Source of the DNA: Achromobacter sp. RTa
Lineage (GTDB): Bacteria > Pseudomonadota > Gammaproteobacteria > Burkholderiales > Burkholderiaceae_B
DNA: 43,326 nt
NCBI RefSeq assembly: GCF_000757485.1
Contig: NZ_JPYO01000046.1
Location: 427,213 to 470,538 of the forward strand
Direction of reading: 5' to 3'
Shown: positions 34,350 to 42,447 of the stretch, one piece after another
Layout of the letters: each line of letters opens with the position of its first letter
Numbering within the stretch: position 1 is the first letter of the stretch
Made by a program: the position numbers and the translations under genes
The notes under the pieces: generated by a model
The model's database searches: none
What the model was told of the DNA's origin: nothing
Seen by the model: only the letters and a program-made list of their open reading frames with translations

Positions 34350-35732
34350 ATGACCGCAGCCAAAGATACCCCGCACCTGAGCGCCGAACTGGCGGCCTTT
34401 GCCGCCAACCTGCGCTACGAAGACATTCCCGCGCCGGTCCTGCGCCGCGCCGAAGACCTGCTGCTGGACTGCCTGGCCTCGATCCTGGCCGGCGCATCCG
34501 CCCGGGCCGTCCAGGCCATCGACCGATACGCCGCGGCCATGGGCCCGGCCGACGGCGCCAGCGAAGTCCTGATCACCCGCCGCCGCACCACGCCGCTGTT
34601 CGCCGCCATGGTGAACGCGGCGGCCGCCCACGTCGTCGAGCAGGACGACGTGCACAACGGCTCCGTGTTCCACCCCGCCGCGGTCGTGTTCCCGCCCGCG
34701 CTGGCCGTGGCCCAGGCTCTGGGCCGCTCCGGCCGCGACCTGCTGGTCGCCGCCGTCGCCGGCTACGAGATCGGCATCCGCGTGGGCGAATTCCTCGGCC
34801 GCTCGCACTACAAGATTTTCCACACCACCGGCACCGCCGGCACGCTGGCCGCCGCCGTCACCACCGGCCGCCTGCTCAACCTGTCGCCGGAAGCCATGCT
34901 GAACGCGCTGGGCTCCGCTGGCACGCAGGCCGCGGGACTGTGGGAATTCCTGCGCGACGCCGCCGACTCCAAGCAGCTGCACACCGCCAAGGCCGCGGCC
35001 GACGGCATCACCGCCGCCTACCTGGCGCAGGACGGCTTCACCGGCGCGCGCCACATCCTGGAAGGCCCGCAAGGCATGGCCGCCGGTATGTCGACCGACG
35101 CCGACCCGAGCCGCCTGTGCGACCGGCTGGGCGAGCGCTGGGCGCTGATCGAAACCTCGTTCAAGTTCCATGCGTCGTGCCGCCATACCCATCCGGCAGC
35201 CGACGCGCTGCAGCAGGCGCTGCGCGACAACAACCTGACCGAGGCCGACGTCGAGCGCGTCGTCGCCCACGTGCACCAGGGCGCCATCGACGTGCTCGGC
35301 CCCGTCGTGAATCCGCAGACCGTGCACCAGTCCAAGTTCTCCATGGGCACCGTCCTGGCCCTGATCGCCCGGCAGGGACGCGCGGGCCTGGCCGAATTCG
35401 ACGCAGGCCTGGACGACCCGGGCGTCGCCGCGTTCCGCGGCAAGGTCGAAATGGAGCTGGATCCGGAAGTCGACGGCGCGTATCCCCAGCGCTGGATCGG
35501 CAAGGTCACCGTCTATACGCGCGACGGCCGCAAGCTGCACAGCCGCGTGGACGAGCCCAAGGGCGACCCGGGCAATACCCTCAGCCGCCCCGAGATCGAG
35601 GACAAGACGCTCAGTCTCGGCCGCTACGCCGGCGCCGCGACCGAACAGGAACTGCGCGGCCTGATCGACGCGATCTGGGGGCTGGAAAAGACGGAAAAGG
35701 TGGGCACGCTGCTACCATCGCCTAGTGTCTGA
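34350..35732 (+). CDS. MmgE/PrpD-family protein
   Basis: A 460-residue protein of the MmgE/PrpD superfamily, which includes 2-methylcitrate dehydratase and cis-aconitate decarboxylase. Typical segments are DCLASILAGAS (about 38-48), the histidine-bearing QDDVHNGSVFHPAAVVFPPALA (about 97-118) and SFKFHASCRHTHPAADAL (about 270-287). No methylcitrate synthase or other prp genes are here, so the substrate is unknown. It starts 11 bp after the acyl-CoA dehydrogenase. The last codons and the TGA stop lie in the first palindrome of repeat array 4 (reading AGT GTC TGA), so the native terminus may have been altered. Confidence 0.9.
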   Translation: MTAAKDTPHLSAELAAFAANLRYEDIPAPVLRRAEDLLLDCLASILAGASARAVQAIDRYAAAMGPADGASEVLITRRRTTPLFAAMVNAAAAHVVEQDDVHNGSVFHPAAVVFPPALAVAQALGRSGRDLLVAAVAGYEIGIRVGEFLGRSHYKIFHTTGTAGTLAAAVTTGRLLNLSPEAMLNALGSAGTQAAGLWEFLRDAADSKQLHTAKAAADGITAAYLAQDGFTGARHILEGPQGMAAGMSTDADPSRLCDRLGERWALIETSFKFHASCRHTHPAADALQQALRDNNLTEADVERVVAHVHQGAIDVLGPVVNPQTVHQSKFSMGTVLALIARQGRAGLAEFDAGLDDPGVAAFRGKVEMELDPEVDGAYPQRWIGKVTVYTRDGRKLHSRVDEPKGDPGNTLSRPEIEDKTLSLGRYAGAATEQELRGLIDAIWGLEKTEKVGTLLPSPSV

Positions 35733-36163
35733 CACCCCAAGCACCGCCCTGCCAGGCTGAAGCATCGTCTCAAGGGTGTCAGACACAGAAGCATCGCCAG
35801 TGTCTGACACCCCAAGCACCGCCCTGCCAGGCTGAAGCATCGTCTCAGGGGTGTCAGACACAGAAGCATCGCCAGTGTCTGACACCCTAAGCACCGCCCT
35901 GCCAAGCTCAAGCATCGTCTCAGGGGTGTCAGACACAGAAGCATCCCTAGTGTCTGACACCCTAAGCACCGCCCTGCCAAGCTGAAGCATCGTCTCAAGG
36001 GTGTCAGACACCGAAACATCGCCTAGTGTCTGACACCCCAAGCGCCGCCCTGCCAGGCTGAAGCATCGTCTCAAGGGTGTCAGACACAGAAGCATCGCCA
36101 GTGTCTGACACCCCACGCACTGCCCTGCCAAATTGAAGCATCATCTCAAGGGTGTCAGACACA
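35725..36163. repeat. Palindromic repeat array 4 (six 75-bp units, twelve cores)
   Basis: The 422-bp gap between the convergent MmgE/PrpD and rph genes is filled by six near-identical units starting at 35725, 35800, 35875, 35950, 36026 and 36101. Each begins with GTGTCTGACACC and carries an opposite GGTGTCAGACAC about 50 bp later. The two form a 13-bp stem around a conserved 36-nt loop (beginning CAAGCACCGCCC). Differences between units are single substitutions, so the array expanded recently. Both flanking stop codons lie inside the terminal palindromes. Confidence 0.95.
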
Positions 36164-36895
36164 AGCCAGCGCCGCCCGCTGGGCGCGCACCAGGCCGGCA
36201 ATGCCGCCTTCGGCCAGTACCAGCATCGTATCCAGCTCGGCTCGCGTGAAGGTCGCGCCTTCGCCCGTGCCCTGCACTTCCACGAAGGCGCCACCGCCTG
36301 TCATGATGACATTCACATCCGCGTCGCAAGCCGAATCTTCCTGGTAATCCAGGTCCAGCACCGCGCGCCCATCCACCAGCCCGACCGACACCGCGGCGAC
36401 GGCGTCGCGGATCGGGTTGGCGGCCAGGTCTCCTCGCTTCATCAGCAAGGCCACAGCATCGGCGGCCGCGACCCAGGCGCCGGTAATGCTCGCGCAGCGC
36501 GTGCCGCCATCGGCCTGCAGTACGTCGCAATCCAGGTGCAGGGTGCGCTCGCCCAACGCCTTCATATCGAACACCGCGCGCAGGCTGCGCCCGATCAGGC
36601 GCTGGATTTCCTGCGTGCGGCCGCTTTGCTTGCCGCGCGCGGCCTCGCGGTCGCCGCGCGTGTGCGTGGCCCGCGGCAACATGCCGTATTCAGCCGTTAC
36701 CCAGCCTTCCCCCTTGCCCTTCAGGAATGGGGGTACCTTTTCCAATACGCTGGCCGTGCACAGCACATGGGTATTGCCGGCCTTCACCAGCACTGAGCCT
36801 TCGGCGTAGCGCGTGAATCCGCGTTCGAGGCTGAACGGGCGCAATTCGTCGACGGCGCGGCCCGACGGACGGGCGATGGAGGGGGCGATAGTCAC
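36155..36895 (-). CDS. rph: RNase PH
   Basis: A 246-residue phosphorolytic 3'-to-5' exoribonuclease that trims tRNA and other RNA 3' ends; a hexamer in the cytoplasm. Family segments include GFTRYAEGSVLVKAGNTHVLC, GWVTAEYGMLPRATHTR and LDLDYQEDSACDADVNVIMT. The start is GTG at 36895, with GGAGCC upstream and giving the usual length; no ATG fits. It is divergent from yicC, the classical pairing. The stop codon lies in the last palindrome of repeat array 4 (TGT GTC TGA), so the terminal Cys-Val is repeat-encoded. Confidence 0.95.
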   Translation of the reverse strand: MTIAPSIARPSGRAVDELRPFSLERGFTRYAEGSVLVKAGNTHVLCTASVLEKVPPFLKGKGEGWVTAEYGMLPRATHTRGDREAARGKQSGRTQEIQRLIGRSLRAVFDMKALGERTLHLDCDVLQADGGTRCASITGAWVAAADAVALLMKRGDLAANPIRDAVAAVSVGLVDGRAVLDLDYQEDSACDADVNVIMTGGGAFVEVQGTGEGATFTRAELDTMLVLAEGGIAGLVRAQRAALACV

Positions 36896-37064
36896 AGGCA
36901 GGCTCCAGACGTGGCATTGATTGGCGGCATTGTACGGGGTGGCGCCGCAGGAAACCGCCGCTTGGAGTATCCTGCCGCGATATATCCGGTTCGACGCCCT
37001 CCGCCGGCACGGCGGGCATCGGCACGACCGGCCCCGACACAAGCATCACCAGGACACCCACACC

Positions 37065-37994
37065 ATGATTCGCAGCATGACCGCCTTCGGCAACGCCCGA
37101 GCAGACCTGGAACAAGGCACGCTGGCGCTCGAATTGCGCAGCGTCAACAGCCGGTTCCTGGATCTGTATTTCCGCCTTCCCGACGAGTTGCGCCACGTGG
37201 AAACGCCGCTGCGCGAACTGCTGACCGCGAACCTCGGACGCGGCAAGGTCGAGATACGCGTTTCCTACACCCGCAACGCCAGCACCGACCTGTCCAAGTT
37301 GGATCCCTCGTGGCTGGAAAGCCTGGCCGAACAGTTGCAGGCGGCCCGCCGCATTGTCCCCGACATCGCTCCGCCCCGGCTGGTGGAACTGTTCAACTGG
37401 CCCGGCCAGCGCGCGAACGATTCGCTGGATCCGCAAGCCTGGGGCGCGGCCTGCATGCAGGCCGCCCAGCAGGCGCTGACCCAGTTGCAGGAAGGCCGCG
37501 CGCGTGAAGGCGAACGCCTGGCCGGCATGATGCGCGAATGCGCCGACGGCGTGGCGCGCATCGTCGAAACCGTGCAGACCCACCTGCCCCAGCTGCTGGC
37601 CGACCATCGCGACAAGCTCGCGGCCAAGCTGCGCGAAAGCGTGGAATCCGCCTTCCCCGGCGGCTTCACTCATATTTCCGGCGCCGAGCTCTCGGAACGC
37701 CTGTCGCAGGAAGCCAATCTGTTTGCGCTGCGCATCGACGTGGCTGAAGAATTGTCGCGCCTGCGCTCGCACCTGGAAGAACTGCGCCACCTGCTCGCCG
37801 ACGGCGGCGGCAAGCCATCCGGCAAGAAGCAGGCCGGCAGCGCGGGCAAGCGCCTGGACTTCCTGTTCCAGGAAATGAACCGCGAAGCCAACACCCTGGG
37901 CTCCAAGGCCGGCAGCATGGACGTCACCCGCGCCGCCATGGACCTGAAGCTGCTGATCGAGCAAATGCGCGAACAGGCGCAAAACATCGAATAA
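37065..37994 (+). CDS. yicC: YicC-family endoribonuclease
   Basis: A 309-residue protein. The N-terminal MIRSMTAFGNA and the C-terminal block with RLDFLFQEMNREANTLGSKA and LKLLIEQMREQAQN are signatures of YicC, recently described as an endoribonuclease of a widespread family linked to small-RNA turnover. The ATG at 37065, with AGGA about 10 nt upstream, is the family start; a frame open from 36921 is not. The gene is divergent from rph, as in many proteobacteria. A 182-bp palindromic element begins 25 bp after the stop. Confidence 0.94.
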   Translation: MIRSMTAFGNARADLEQGTLALELRSVNSRFLDLYFRLPDELRHVETPLRELLTANLGRGKVEIRVSYTRNASTDLSKLDPSWLESLAEQLQAARRIVPDIAPPRLVELFNWPGQRANDSLDPQAWGAACMQAAQQALTQLQEGRAREGERLAGMMRECADGVARIVETVQTHLPQLLADHRDKLAAKLRESVESAFPGGFTHISGAELSERLSQEANLFALRIDVAEELSRLRSHLEELRHLLADGGGKPSGKKQAGSAGKRLDFLFQEMNREANTLGSKAGSMDVTRAAMDLKLLIEQMREQAQNIE

Positions 37995-38018
37995 CCTGGG
38001 CAGGCGTTCACACGCACC

Positions 38019-38200
38019 GTAGGATGGGTGTAGCGCGAGAGCCCGAGCAGAAGAACGCCAGTGTCGAGCGCGCGCAACCCATGCGGCCGTGAGCAAACCA
38101 TCCAGCCGCAAGCAATGCCGCCATGTTCACGGCCGCATGGGTTGCGCGCGTTGGATGATGGGGTTCTTTTGTCCTGTGTCTCGCGCTGCACCCATCCTAC
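38019..38200. repeat. 182-bp nested palindromic element (MITE/REP-like)
   Basis: The outer arms (38019-38040 and 38179-38200) are 22 bp with 21 matches and begin GTAGGATGGGTG. The inner arms (38069-38095 and 38124-38150) are 27 bp with 26 matches and contain GCGCGCAACCCATGCGGCC. The 28-bp segments between outer and inner arms are of equal length but imperfectly matched, and the loop is 28 bp. The outer-arm sequence resembles GTAGGATGGGT...AACCCATC elements scattered in many proteobacterial genomes. It fills the gap between the convergent yicC and permease genes and provides the permease stop codon. Confidence 0.9.
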
Positions 38201-39756
38201 TGGTCGGTGGCTGCGGCCGGGGCGCCGCGCAGGGCCGAATCCAGGTATTCGCTGCGGGCGCGGGCGTCCGGAAAGCTCATGTCGCGGTAGCTGACGAAGC
38301 GCGACCCGCGCGCCAGGCGGTAGCCCGCCCAGATCAGCAGGAATAGCGGGATGCCGATGTAGGTGGCCACCACCCCGCCCCAGTCGATCTTGTCCTGCAG
38401 GAACGCCTGGTAGTTCTGGCCCAGGGTGATGATCAGGCACAGCACGAAGGCGAAGATCGGGCCGAATGGGAAGAACGGCGACACATAGGGCAGATCGGCC
38501 AGGTTGTGGCCTTGCTTGAGGTAGCCGCGGCGGAAACGGTAATGGCTGATCGCGATGCCCAGCCATGCGATGAAGCCCGTCATCCCCGACGTATTGAGCA
38601 GCCAGATGTAGACGGCGTTGGGACTGAAAACGAAGGTGAAGAAGCACAGGGCCGCGACGGCCGTCGTGGCAAGCAGCGCCCACAGCGGCACCCCGCTGCG
38701 CGAAATGCGGCCGAAGATGCGGGGCGCCTTGCCTTCGCGGGCCAGGCTGTACAGCATGCGCGTGGCCGCATACATGCCCGAATTGCCCGCCGACAGCACT
38801 GAGGTCAGCACCACGGCGTTCATGACCGAGGCCGCCCCCAGCAGGCCGGCGCGCTCGAAGATCAGGGCGAACGGGCTGACGCTGATGTCCTCGACCTCGT
38901 TGCGCAGCAGGTGCGGATCGGTATAGGGAATGAGCAGGCCGATCACCAGGATCGCCATCACGTAGAACAGCAGGATGCGCCAGAACACCTGGCGCACCGC
39001 GCGCGGCAGGTTGCGGGCCGGATCCTTGGATTCGCCCGCGGCGATGCCGATCAGCTCGGTGCCCTGGAAGGAGAAGCCCACCACCATCGCCACGCCGATC
39101 AGCGCGGCGAAGCCGCCGGCGAAGGGCGCATCGCCCACCGTCCAGTTGGCCAGGCCGCCGGTTTCCCCGCCGCGAATGATGCCGAGCAGCATCATCACGC
39201 CCATGGCCACGAAACCCAGGACCGCAACCACCTTGATCAGGGCGAACCAGAATTCCGCCTCGCCGAAGCCGCGCGCCGACATTGCGTTCAGGCCGAAGGT
39301 CAGCGCCAGGAACAAGGCGCTCCAGTAGAAGCCTGGCACGTCCGGGAACCAATATGCCATGACGAGCTGCGCGGCCACCAGGTCCACCGCCACCGTCACG
39401 GCCCAGTTGTACCAATAGTTCCAGCCCAGCGCGAAACCGAAGCCGTCCTCGACATAACGGGCGCCATAGGTGGAAAAGGATCCCGACACCGGCATGGCCG
39501 CGGCGAGTTCGCCCAGGCTGGTCATCAGGAAATAGACCATGATGCCGATCAGCACGTAGCCCAGCAGCGCGCCGCCCGGACCAGCCTTGGCGATGGTCGC
39601 CCCCGAGGCCACGAACAGCCCGGTGCCGATGGACCCGCCCACCGCGATCATCGTCAGGTGCCGCGCGGACAGCGAGCGGCGCAGCTCGGACGGCCGGCCG
39701 GCCTCCGCCCCGCGCGTGCCGCCTGCGCGGCGTTCATCGTGTTCCGATGGTGCCAA
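38197..39756 (-). CDS. lysP: Amino acid permease, LysP-like (APC superfamily)
   Basis: A 519-residue inner-membrane transporter with about 12 hydrophobic segments. The N-terminal HLTMIAVGGSIGTGLFVASG is the APC consensus, and NYWYNWAVTVAVDLVAAQLVM and FSFQGTELIGIAAGES match lysine-specific permeases more closely than other members. The start is TTG at 39756 with AAGGA 7 nt upstream; the only nearby ATG is out of frame. The final Gln codon and TAG stop coincide with the outer arm of the palindromic element (CAG TAG GAT), so the natural end may have been changed. Substrate lysine is likely, not certain. Confidence 0.88.
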   Translation of the reverse strand: MAPSEHDERRAGGTRGAEAGRPSELRRSLSARHLTMIAVGGSIGTGLFVASGATIAKAGPGGALLGYVLIGIMVYFLMTSLGELAAAMPVSGSFSTYGARYVEDGFGFALGWNYWYNWAVTVAVDLVAAQLVMAYWFPDVPGFYWSALFLALTFGLNAMSARGFGEAEFWFALIKVVAVLGFVAMGVMMLLGIIRGGETGGLANWTVGDAPFAGGFAALIGVAMVVGFSFQGTELIGIAAGESKDPARNLPRAVRQVFWRILLFYVMAILVIGLLIPYTDPHLLRNEVEDISVSPFALIFERAGLLGAASVMNAVVLTSVLSAGNSGMYAATRMLYSLAREGKAPRIFGRISRSGVPLWALLATTAVAALCFFTFVFSPNAVYIWLLNTSGMTGFIAWLGIAISHYRFRRGYLKQGHNLADLPYVSPFFPFGPIFAFVLCLIITLGQNYQAFLQDKIDWGGVVATYIGIPLFLLIWAGYRLARGSRFVSYRDMSFPDARARSEYLDSALRGAPAAATDQ

Positions 39757-39915
39757 AATGCATTCCTTCAGGTCATGAAGGCACGGGCGCGAGACGCGCC
39801 GGGTGCCTTGGGATTTCCAAGCAACCGGCGAGAATAGCGCAAGACGCCCCTGCAGGCGAAATGGAAGTGTCTGGGGGACGGATCGAAGGGCCGCGCCCGC
39901 GGCCCTTCCCCGCGC

Positions 39916-41418
39916 CTACTGGAAGGCCGTTTCCATGAAGGTGCGCAGCTTGCGCGAATGCAGCCGCTCGGGCGGCATGCCCCGCAGACGCTCCAGCGCC
40001 CGGATGCCGATTTCCAGGTGCTGGTTCACCTGGCGGCGATAGAAAGCGCTGGCCATGCCGGGCAACTTCAGCTCGCCATGCAGCGGCTTGTCGGACACGC
40101 ACAGCAAGGTGCCGTAAGGCACCCGGAAACGGAAACCGTTGGCGGCGATGGTGGCGGACTCCATGTCCAGCGCGATCGCGCGGGATTGCGCAAAGCGCTC
40201 CACCAGTTCCAGGTGGTCGCGCAGTTCCCAGTTGCGGTTGTCGATGGTGGCGACCGTGCCGGTGCGCATGATGCGCTTCAGGTCCCAGCCCGACAGCCCC
40301 GCCACCTCTTCCACGGCCTGCTCCAGCGCCACCTGCACTTCGGCCAGCGCCGGCACGGGAACCCACGTGGGCAGGTCGTCGTCCAGCACGTGGTCCTCGC
40401 GCACGTAGCCGTGGGCCAGCACGTAGTCGCCCAGCCGCTGCGAATCGCGCAGGCCTGCGCAGTGGCCCAGCATCAGCCAGGCATGCGGCCGCAGCACCGC
40501 GATGTGGTCGGTGATCGTCTTGGCGTTGGACGGGCCCACGCCGATGTTCACCAGCGTGATGCCGGAATGGTCGCCGCGCACCAGATGGTATGCCGGCATC
40601 TGCGGCAGGCGGACCGCCTGGTCCTCGTCGCCGGGCCCGCTTTCTCCGCGCCGCGTGATCCGATTGCCCGGCTCCACCAGCATTTCGTAGTCTTCGTTGC
40701 CGCTGGCCATCAGGGCGCGCGCGCGGGCGCAGAACTCGTCGACGTAGAACTGGTAATTCGTGAACAGGACGAAGTTCTGGAAGTGCGCCGGCGCGGTCGA
40801 GGTGTAGTGCTGCAGCCGGTGCAGCGAATAGTCCACCCGCTGGGCCGTGAACGGCGCCAGCGGCTTGGGCTCGCCCTCCTTGCCGCGCCATGAACCATTG
40901 ACGATCGCATCGTCCGTCACCGCTAGGTCCGGCACGTCGAACAGGTCGCGCAAGGGGCGCTTCAGCGCCTCCAGATGCTCGCCCTCGACGTAGGCGCCCT
41001 CGGGAAAGGCGAAATGCAGGGGGATCGGGGAGTCGGACTCGCCCACTTCCACCGCCACGCGGTGGTTCTGCAGCAGTTGGCTCACCTGTTCGATGAGGTA
41101 ATCGCGGAACAGCCCCGGCTGGGTGACGGTGGTCTGGTAGACGCCCGGCTCGGCCACATGTCCGTATGAAAGCCGCGTATCGATCGGATCGTAGGTTTCC
41201 ACGACGATGCGGATGGCCGGGTAGTAGGCGCGGGCGCGCTCCCGGCCGTTGTTGCCTCCCCCTTTCAGGACGTCGCGGAAGGCGGCGCGCAGGAAGGCGG
41301 TATTGCGCGCATAGATTTCGATCAGCCGATCCACCGCCGACACGGCGTCCTGGAAAGGCTCGAAGGGCATGGGGTCGGGCCGGTTCATGGAGGACAACGG
41401 GTGTACTGCGTTCATCAT
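39916..41418 (-). CDS. amn: AMP nucleosidase
   Basis: A 500-residue enzyme (E. coli Amn has 484) that hydrolyses AMP to adenine and ribose 5-phosphate, adjusting adenylate pools. The N-terminal family domain (about 20-210) precedes the PNP/UDP phosphorylase-type catalytic domain with VNIGVGPSNAKTITDHIAVLRPHAWLMLGHCAGL (about 290-323), and the C-terminal LDMESATIAANGFRFRVPYGTLLCVSDKPLHGE. Two adjacent ATGs (41418, 41415) are possible starts, with GGAG about 12 nt upstream. Single gene; the neighbouring permease is 159 bp downstream. Confidence 0.94.
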   Translation of the reverse strand: MMNAVHPLSSMNRPDPMPFEPFQDAVSAVDRLIEIYARNTAFLRAAFRDVLKGGGNNGRERARAYYPAIRIVVETYDPIDTRLSYGHVAEPGVYQTTVTQPGLFRDYLIEQVSQLLQNHRVAVEVGESDSPIPLHFAFPEGAYVEGEHLEALKRPLRDLFDVPDLAVTDDAIVNGSWRGKEGEPKPLAPFTAQRVDYSLHRLQHYTSTAPAHFQNFVLFTNYQFYVDEFCARARALMASGNEDYEMLVEPGNRITRRGESGPGDEDQAVRLPQMPAYHLVRGDHSGITLVNIGVGPSNAKTITDHIAVLRPHAWLMLGHCAGLRDSQRLGDYVLAHGYVREDHVLDDDLPTWVPVPALAEVQVALEQAVEEVAGLSGWDLKRIMRTGTVATIDNRNWELRDHLELVERFAQSRAIALDMESATIAANGFRFRVPYGTLLCVSDKPLHGELKLPGMASAFYRRQVNQHLEIGIRALERLRGMPPERLHSRKLRTFMETAFQ

Positions 41419-41609
41419 CGAGCTCTGCTCCGCATTCTTATGTGTGTTTCAGCGGCCGCTCGCGGCTTGCCGTGCCGAGGAGGCCGTTCCTGCCGATTAT
41501 GCACGAGCCCGCGGTAGAAATAGCGTCACACTCCCCGCCGGCGCCCGCCCGCCGCGCGCCCTTCTTCTCCCGGCGGCGGCCCGTAACGTCTCCGGACAAG
41601 AATGCTGCA

Positions 41610-41646
41610 TTGCACTACAAATGTAATGAAACTTTATTCCATTACA
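41610..41646 (+). promoter_or_regulatory. Inverted-repeat operator and possible promoter before the NlpC/P60 gene
   Basis: TGTAATG (41622-41628) and CATTACA (41640-41646) form a perfect 7-bp inverted repeat with an 11-bp spacer, in an AT-rich patch of the otherwise GC-rich 331-bp gap between amn and the NlpC/P60 gene. TTGCAC (41610) and TTTATT (41633), 17 bp apart, could be weak -35 and -10 elements overlapping it. No other gene or repeat is seen in this gap. Confidence 0.45.
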
Positions 41647-41749
41647 ATGTCATGGCATTCCGGGTCCATGCGTCCTGGAATCGCCCCTTTCCGCCGGCTT
41701 GCCTCCCAGGCAAAGCCATGCCGCCCACTCCGAGTTCTGAAGTGACGTA

Positions 41750-42349
41750 ATGACGCCGCCCACGCGAAAAGCCCGAATTGCCAATTTCCGCATTCCCGTA
41801 TTCCTGTCAGCGCCCATCCTGGCCCTGACCCTCTCCTGGATCCCCGACGCCGCCCAGGCTTCGCTCCGGTCCGAAGAAGCCCGTCCGACGCTCAACGGCC
41901 TGCGCCTGGCGCAAGAGCCTACCGTCCCCACCTTGCGCGAGCGTGTCGTGCAGGCTGGCCTGGAAGCGATCGGCACCCCCTACAGTTGGGGCGGCGACGA
42001 CGCCGAAGGCTTCGATTGCAGCGGCCTGGTCCTGTACGTATTCCGCGAGATCGCCGGGCTGGAACTCCCCCGCACCGCCCGCGCGCAACGCACGGCCGGC
42101 GAATCCGTCGGCAACAAGAAGGAACTGCGTCCCGGCGACCTGGTCTTCTTCGCCACGCGCGGCCGCGGCGTGACCTCGCACGTGGGCATCTACATCGGCC
42201 AGAACCGATTCGTCCATGCGCCGCGCCGCGGCACCAAGGTCCGCGTGGATGAAATGCAGAATTCCTATTGGGCCAAGCGCTATGTCGGCGCCCGGCGCTA
42301 CCTGGATACGAAGCAGGGCCAGATGCTGGCCCAAGCCTCTCCGCGCTGA
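41750..42349 (+). CDS. Exported NlpC/P60 peptidoglycan hydrolase
   Basis: A 199-residue C40-family cysteine peptidase. A basic N terminus and hydrophobic stretch (about 14-37, ending DAAQA) form a signal peptide without a lipobox, so the product is periplasmic. The catalytic domain (about 63-190) has Cys90 (FDCSGLV), His144 (SHVGIYIG) and His156 (FVHAPRRG) in the expected order. Such enzymes cut D-gamma-glutamyl-diaminopimelate bonds in stem peptides, as Spr/MepS does. The gene stands alone, preceded by an inverted-repeat operator and followed by a long hairpin. Confidence 0.92.
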   Translation: MTPPTRKARIANFRIPVFLSAPILALTLSWIPDAAQASLRSEEARPTLNGLRLAQEPTVPTLRERVVQAGLEAIGTPYSWGGDDAEGFDCSGLVLYVFREIAGLELPRTARAQRTAGESVGNKKELRPGDLVFFATRGRGVTSHVGIYIGQNRFVHAPRRGTKVRVDEMQNSYWAKRYVGARRYLDTKQGQMLAQASPR

Positions 42350-42394
42350 CCGCGGAAATCGGGCGGCGCGCAGCGCGCTGGCCAAGGGGCATCG

Positions 42395-42438
42395 CAGCCT
42401 GCGGCAGCCCGTCATGACTGACGGGCTGCCGCAGGCTG
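42395..42438. terminator. Bidirectional hairpin between convergent genes
   Basis: A perfect 20-bp stem (42395-42414 with 42419-42438, beginning CAGCCTGCGGCAGCCC) and a 4-nt loop, lying between the NlpC/P60 stop (42349) and the SDR stop (42448). GCGTTTTC follows on the plus strand. Its length and symmetry suit termination in both directions. Confidence 0.75.
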
Positions 42439-42447
42439 GACGCGTTT

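Noticed and set aside
35725..36163. Looks at first like a CRISPR array (regular 75-bp period)
   Set aside because: The sequences between the palindromes are repeated too, so there are no unique spacers, and no cas genes are present.
37670..39415. 581-codon frame spanning the yicC end, the palindrome and the permease
   Set aside because: Out-of-frame reading of the permease gene that crosses the repeat element; no recognisable domain.
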